Below are positions 61,508 to 64,000 of a stretch of DNA of 64,000 bases, one piece after another. Made by a program: the position numbers and the translations under genes. The notes under the pieces are model-generated. The model saw only the letters and a program-made list of their open reading frames with translations. It was not told the DNA's origin and searched no databases. This stretch comes from Brevibacterium aurantiacum (GTDB lineage: Bacteria; Actinomycetota; Actinomycetes; Actinomycetales; Brevibacteriaceae). The stretch covers positions 1 to 64,000 of the forward strand of contig NZ_FXZB01000008.1 in NCBI RefSeq assembly GCF_900169065.1, read 5' to 3'. Numbering within the stretch: the stretch's first letter is position 1; every line of letters begins with the position of its first letter.

Positions 61508-62542
61508 TTGACCACAGCACCTGCAGGATTCGATACCAGAACCATCGGACGATGGATCTCGGACAGATTCGGGGTCACGGACTTCGACGTCGAAGTCATG
61601 TCCATCGGACGCTCGAACCTCACCTTCACCATCACCGTCGACGGACTGCCGCGCTGGGTGATCAGGCGCCCTCCGCTCGGGCACTCCGGGGGAAGTGCCC
61701 ACAACGTCGCACGCGAAGGCCGGATCATGGCCGCGCTGGGCGACAGCACCGTACCGGTGCCCCACATCGTCGACATCGTCGATGACCCCGAGGTCCTCGA
61801 TGTGCCCTTCGTGTTCATGGAGCACTGCCCCGGCTTCGCGATCAATGAGCCCGCCGACTGGGCACGCATTCCCGACGGTCCCGGCCCTGACGACAAGCGT
61901 TCGTGCGCGTTCGGAATGATCGACACGCTGGCCGCCATCCATCGTGTCGATGTCGACGAGGTGGGGCTGGGGGATCTGCGTCGCCCAGGCGGGCTCATCG
62001 AACGGCAGCTGCGTCGCTGGCTGGGCCAGGTCGAGGACATCACACTGCGCGACATCCCGATCATCCGCGAGGTCCACGATGCCCTCCTCGAAACCATGCC
62101 GGATCCGGCCCGAAGCCCCGTCGGCCTGGCCCATGGTGACTACAAACCCAACAACATGATCTTCGCCCCTGAGGGCACGGTCAACGCCGTCGTCGACTGG
62201 GAGCTGACCGCCATCGGCGAGGTGCTCACCGATCTGGGCTACTTCATCGCCATGCTCACCGTGCCCGAGCAGTACACGAGCATCTGGGTCCCCACCCCGG
62301 AACTCGGCTTTCCCACCTCCGACGAGCTCATCGACCGCTACCAGGAGGTCAGCGGCCACGAGGTCCACGACGTCGGCTACTACGAAGCCTTTGCCATGTG
62401 GAAACTGGCCTGCATCCGCGAAGGCGTCTACACCCGGCTGCTCACAGGCAAGATGGGCGATCTCGACCTCGACCCGGAAACTGCGGGCGCCGGCGTCGAG
62501 GACTTGGCCCGGCAAGCCCTGACCATTCTGGAGAAAGCATGA
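61508..62542 (+). CDS. Phosphotransferase-family protein of acyl-CoA dehydrogenase clusters
   Basis: The 344-residue protein has the aminoglycoside-phosphotransferase/choline-kinase fold: IGRSNLTFTITVDGLPRWVIRRPP, the Brenner-type loop GLAHGDYKPNNMI and VVDWELTAIGEVLTDLGYFI. In acyl-CoA dehydrogenase operons such proteins (ACAD10/FadE36-like) are thought to phosphorylate hydroxy-acyl-CoA before elimination. The start is TTG 61508 with GGGAGG 6 bases upstream. Its stop overlaps the next ATG (62539-62542). Confidence 0.88.
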   Translation: MTTAPAGFDTRTIGRWISDRFGVTDFDVEVMSIGRSNLTFTITVDGLPRWVIRRPPLGHSGGSAHNVAREGRIMAALGDSTVPVPHIVDIVDDPEVLDVPFVFMEHCPGFAINEPADWARIPDGPGPDDKRSCAFGMIDTLAAIHRVDVDEVGLGDLRRPGGLIERQLRRWLGQVEDITLRDIPIIREVHDALLETMPDPARSPVGLAHGDYKPNNMIFAPEGTVNAVVDWELTAIGEVLTDLGYFIAMLTVPEQYTSIWVPTPELGFPTSDELIDRYQEVSGHEVHDVGYYEAFAMWKLACIREGVYTRLLTGKMGDLDLDPETAGAGVEDLARQALTILEKA

Positions 62543-63438
62543 GCACCGCCGGCGTGAACTCTGCAGCAGGCTCACATGCGGCGGGGGCACGAATCGTCAA
62601 CGGCACCCGAGCCATCGTCACCGGTGCGGCCGGCGGCATCGGTGCCGCTCTCGCCGCCGAACTGGTCTCCCGCGGCGCCACCGTCGTCCTTGCCGACATC
62701 TCCGCCACCGTCGCCGACACCGCCTCAGCACTGAGTACCGACACCGCCTCGGGGTTCGAATCCGGTGCCCACGCTTGGGTCGGTGACGTGTCCTCGGTGG
62801 CAGGCATCGACGAACTCATCGCCTTCGCCGACGACCGCCTCGGAGGGGTGGACATGTACTTCGCCAACGCCGGCATCATCGGACCCGGCGAACTGGGCGA
62901 GAACGATGCCGACTGGGATGCCATCATCGACGTCAACCTGCGCGCCCACATCCGCGCAGCTCAGGCCCTCATCCCCCGCTGGCAGGAAGCCGGTGAAGGA
63001 TATTTCGTCGCCACCGCCTCGGCGGCGGGCCTGCTCACCCAGATCGGATCGGCAGCCTACAGCGTCACCAAACACGCCTCGGTCGGCTTCGCCGAATGGC
63101 TCGCGCTGACCTACCGCGACGATGGCATCCGGGCCTCGGTGATCGCTCCGATGGGCGTCGACACAGACCTGCTGCGCGCAAGCGGTGCCGACGGGCCGGC
63201 ACAGGCCGCGGTCACCGAAGCCGGCACGGTGCTCACGCCCGCTGCCGTCGCGAACGTGGCCCTCGATGCCGTCGAGGCTGAGCAGTTCCTCATCCTCCCC
63301 CACCCCGAGGTGCTCGATATGTATCGCATGAAGGGCAGCGACTACGACCGCTGGCTGGCGGGCATGAGCCGCTATCAGCACCGACTCAACGAAGCGAACC
63401 GACTCAACGAGGAGACCACACATGCTGGAAACGACTGA
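62539..63438 (+). CDS. Short-chain dehydrogenase/reductase of the acyl-CoA dehydrogenase operon
   Basis: The 299-residue SDR has AIVTGAAGGIGAALAAELVSRGATVVLADIS (NAD motif and a following acidic residue that favours NAD), YFANAGIIG, ATASAAGLLTQIGSAAYSVTKHASVGF (Ser and Y-x3-K) and a C-terminal extension. It probably oxidises a hydroxyl made in the same pathway. The start overlaps the previous stop, and its end overlaps the next start by 17 bases, so the three genes form one translated unit. Confidence 0.88.
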   Translation: MSTAGVNSAAGSHAAGARIVNGTRAIVTGAAGGIGAALAAELVSRGATVVLADISATVADTASALSTDTASGFESGAHAWVGDVSSVAGIDELIAFADDRLGGVDMYFANAGIIGPGELGENDADWDAIIDVNLRAHIRAAQALIPRWQEAGEGYFVATASAAGLLTQIGSAAYSVTKHASVGFAEWLALTYRDDGIRASVIAPMGVDTDLLRASGADGPAQAAVTEAGTVLTPAAVANVALDAVEAEQFLILPHPEVLDMYRMKGSDYDRWLAGMSRYQHRLNEANRLNEETTHAGND

Positions 63439-64000
63439 CCGCGGCCGTGACTATCAGGAGCGTCTGACGACGTTCATGGAGGGCTTCGTCTATCCGGCGG
63501 AGCCCGTCTATGCCCAGCAGATGGCGGCGGCGAACAGCCCGCACACTCAGCCGCAGATCCTCGAAGACCTCAAGGCCGAAGCCAAGAGCCGGGGTCTGTG
63601 GAACCTCTTCCACCCCGATCCCCAGTGGGGGCCGGGACTGACGAACCTCGAGTACGCGCCCCTGGCCGAGATCACCGGCCACAGCATCGAGATCGCCCCC
63701 GAATCCATCAACTGCAATGCCCCCGACACGGGCAACATGGAGGTCTTCACCCGTTTCGGCACCGACGAGCACAAGGAGAAGTACCTGGGGCCGCTGCTCG
63801 ACGGCACAATCGCCTCGGCGTTCGCCATGACCGAACCCGCTGTCGCCAGCTCCGATGCGACGAACGTCGAGATGCGTATGGAGCCCACGGATGACGGGTT
63901 CGTCCTCAACGGCCGCAAATGGTTCGCCTCGAACGGCATGCACCCCAATTGCCGAGTCCTCATCGTCATGGGCAAGACCTCCCCCGACGCCGAGGTGCAC
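63422..64000 (+). CDS. Acyl-CoA dehydrogenase, N-terminal part, cut by window edge
   Basis: 193 codons of an acyl-CoA dehydrogenase are visible: an N-terminal helical domain (PAEPVYAQQMAAANSPHTQPQIL), GLWNLFHPDPQWGPGLTNLEYAPLAEITG, and the start of the flavin-binding middle domain FAMTEPAVASSDATNVEM (T-E-P motif), then WFASNGMHPNCRVLIVMGK. It belongs to the FadE-type family that acts with phosphotransferase and SDR partners. The frame is open to base 64000. The start lies inside the SDR gene end. Confidence 0.9.
   Translation, partial: MLETTDRGRDYQERLTTFMEGFVYPAEPVYAQQMAAANSPHTQPQILEDLKAEAKSRGLWNLFHPDPQWGPGLTNLEYAPLAEITGHSIEIAPESINCNAPDTGNMEVFTRFGTDEHKEKYLGPLLDGTIASAFAMTEPAVASSDATNVEMRMEPTDDGFVLNGRKWFASNGMHPNCRVLIVMGKTSPDAEVH

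Overview
The window looks like a chromosomal segment of a high-GC actinobacterium of the Micrococcales. The many host-like genes suggest Brevibacterium or a close relative: MHS-type transporters, PaaX, EctD, BCCT, stand-alone LigD parts, and strong GTC/CTC/GAG codon preference. That is inference from gene content; there is no rRNA or other marker here, and I saw no tRNA, rRNA, CRISPR array or replication origin.

Layout. 1-720 is the 5' end of an IS256-type insertion sequence. It lies directly upstream of an McrBC-type restriction pair (743-4704) of visibly lower GC. 4755-10357 is a catabolic cassette: an MHS transporter, a giant single-chain protein (cytochrome P450 + ferredoxin/adrenodoxin-reductase-like domain + flavodoxin), and a divergent LysR regulator. 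10358-12407 is a second low-GC, defence-like patch, a MazG-like pyrophosphohydrolase with a GIY-YIG/DUF2075 protein that carries an in-frame TGA. 12709-16634 holds two unrecognised proteins and a DUF4352 membrane protein. 16812-25582 is a PaaX-controlled operon for CoA-dependent carboxylic-acid breakdown (transporter, two acid-CoA ligases, crotonase, 3-hydroxyacyl-CoA dehydrogenase, amidohydrolase). After a universal stress protein, an SDR, a formamidase/acetamidase-like enzyme and a PAP2 protein comes a vanillate-type cassette at 29869-34459: PadR/VanR-like regulator, LigM-like tetrahydrofolate-dependent O-demethylase, MetF, and an aromatic-acid transporter. Two matching 20-bp operators lie in the divergent promoter region.

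34488-46000 is mixed: DUF3237 protein, lipoproteins, two small acidic proteins sharing a YRHPDGSHEA motif, solitary ectD, a dicarboxylate symporter, D-cysteine desulfhydrase-like, RraA-like, an MDR alcohol dehydrogenase and a TPP enzyme. 46131-49395 holds a two-domain VOC dioxygenase and a CopB-type copper ATPase. 49827-54624 is a four-carbon sugar-acid (threonate/erythronate-type) operon: GntP permease, DUF1537 kinase, PdxA2, DeoR. A BCCT carrier follows, then a LigD repair system split into three genes (PE, POL, LIG), two quinone-oxidoreductase-like MDR proteins, and the start of a phosphotransferase / SDR / acyl-CoA dehydrogenase operon that runs off the right edge.

Themes. The window is rich in aromatic and organic-acid catabolism. 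Two different O-demethylation chemistries may coexist: a P450 resembling the guaiacol demethylase GcoA and a folate-dependent LigM. The strongest candidate for something little described is the P450-FAD-FMN triple fusion at 6164-9298. A second signal that no gene explains is an octamer, CGCCGAGG/CCTCGGCG, which I counted about 59 times on the two strands. It is missing from the low-GC patches.
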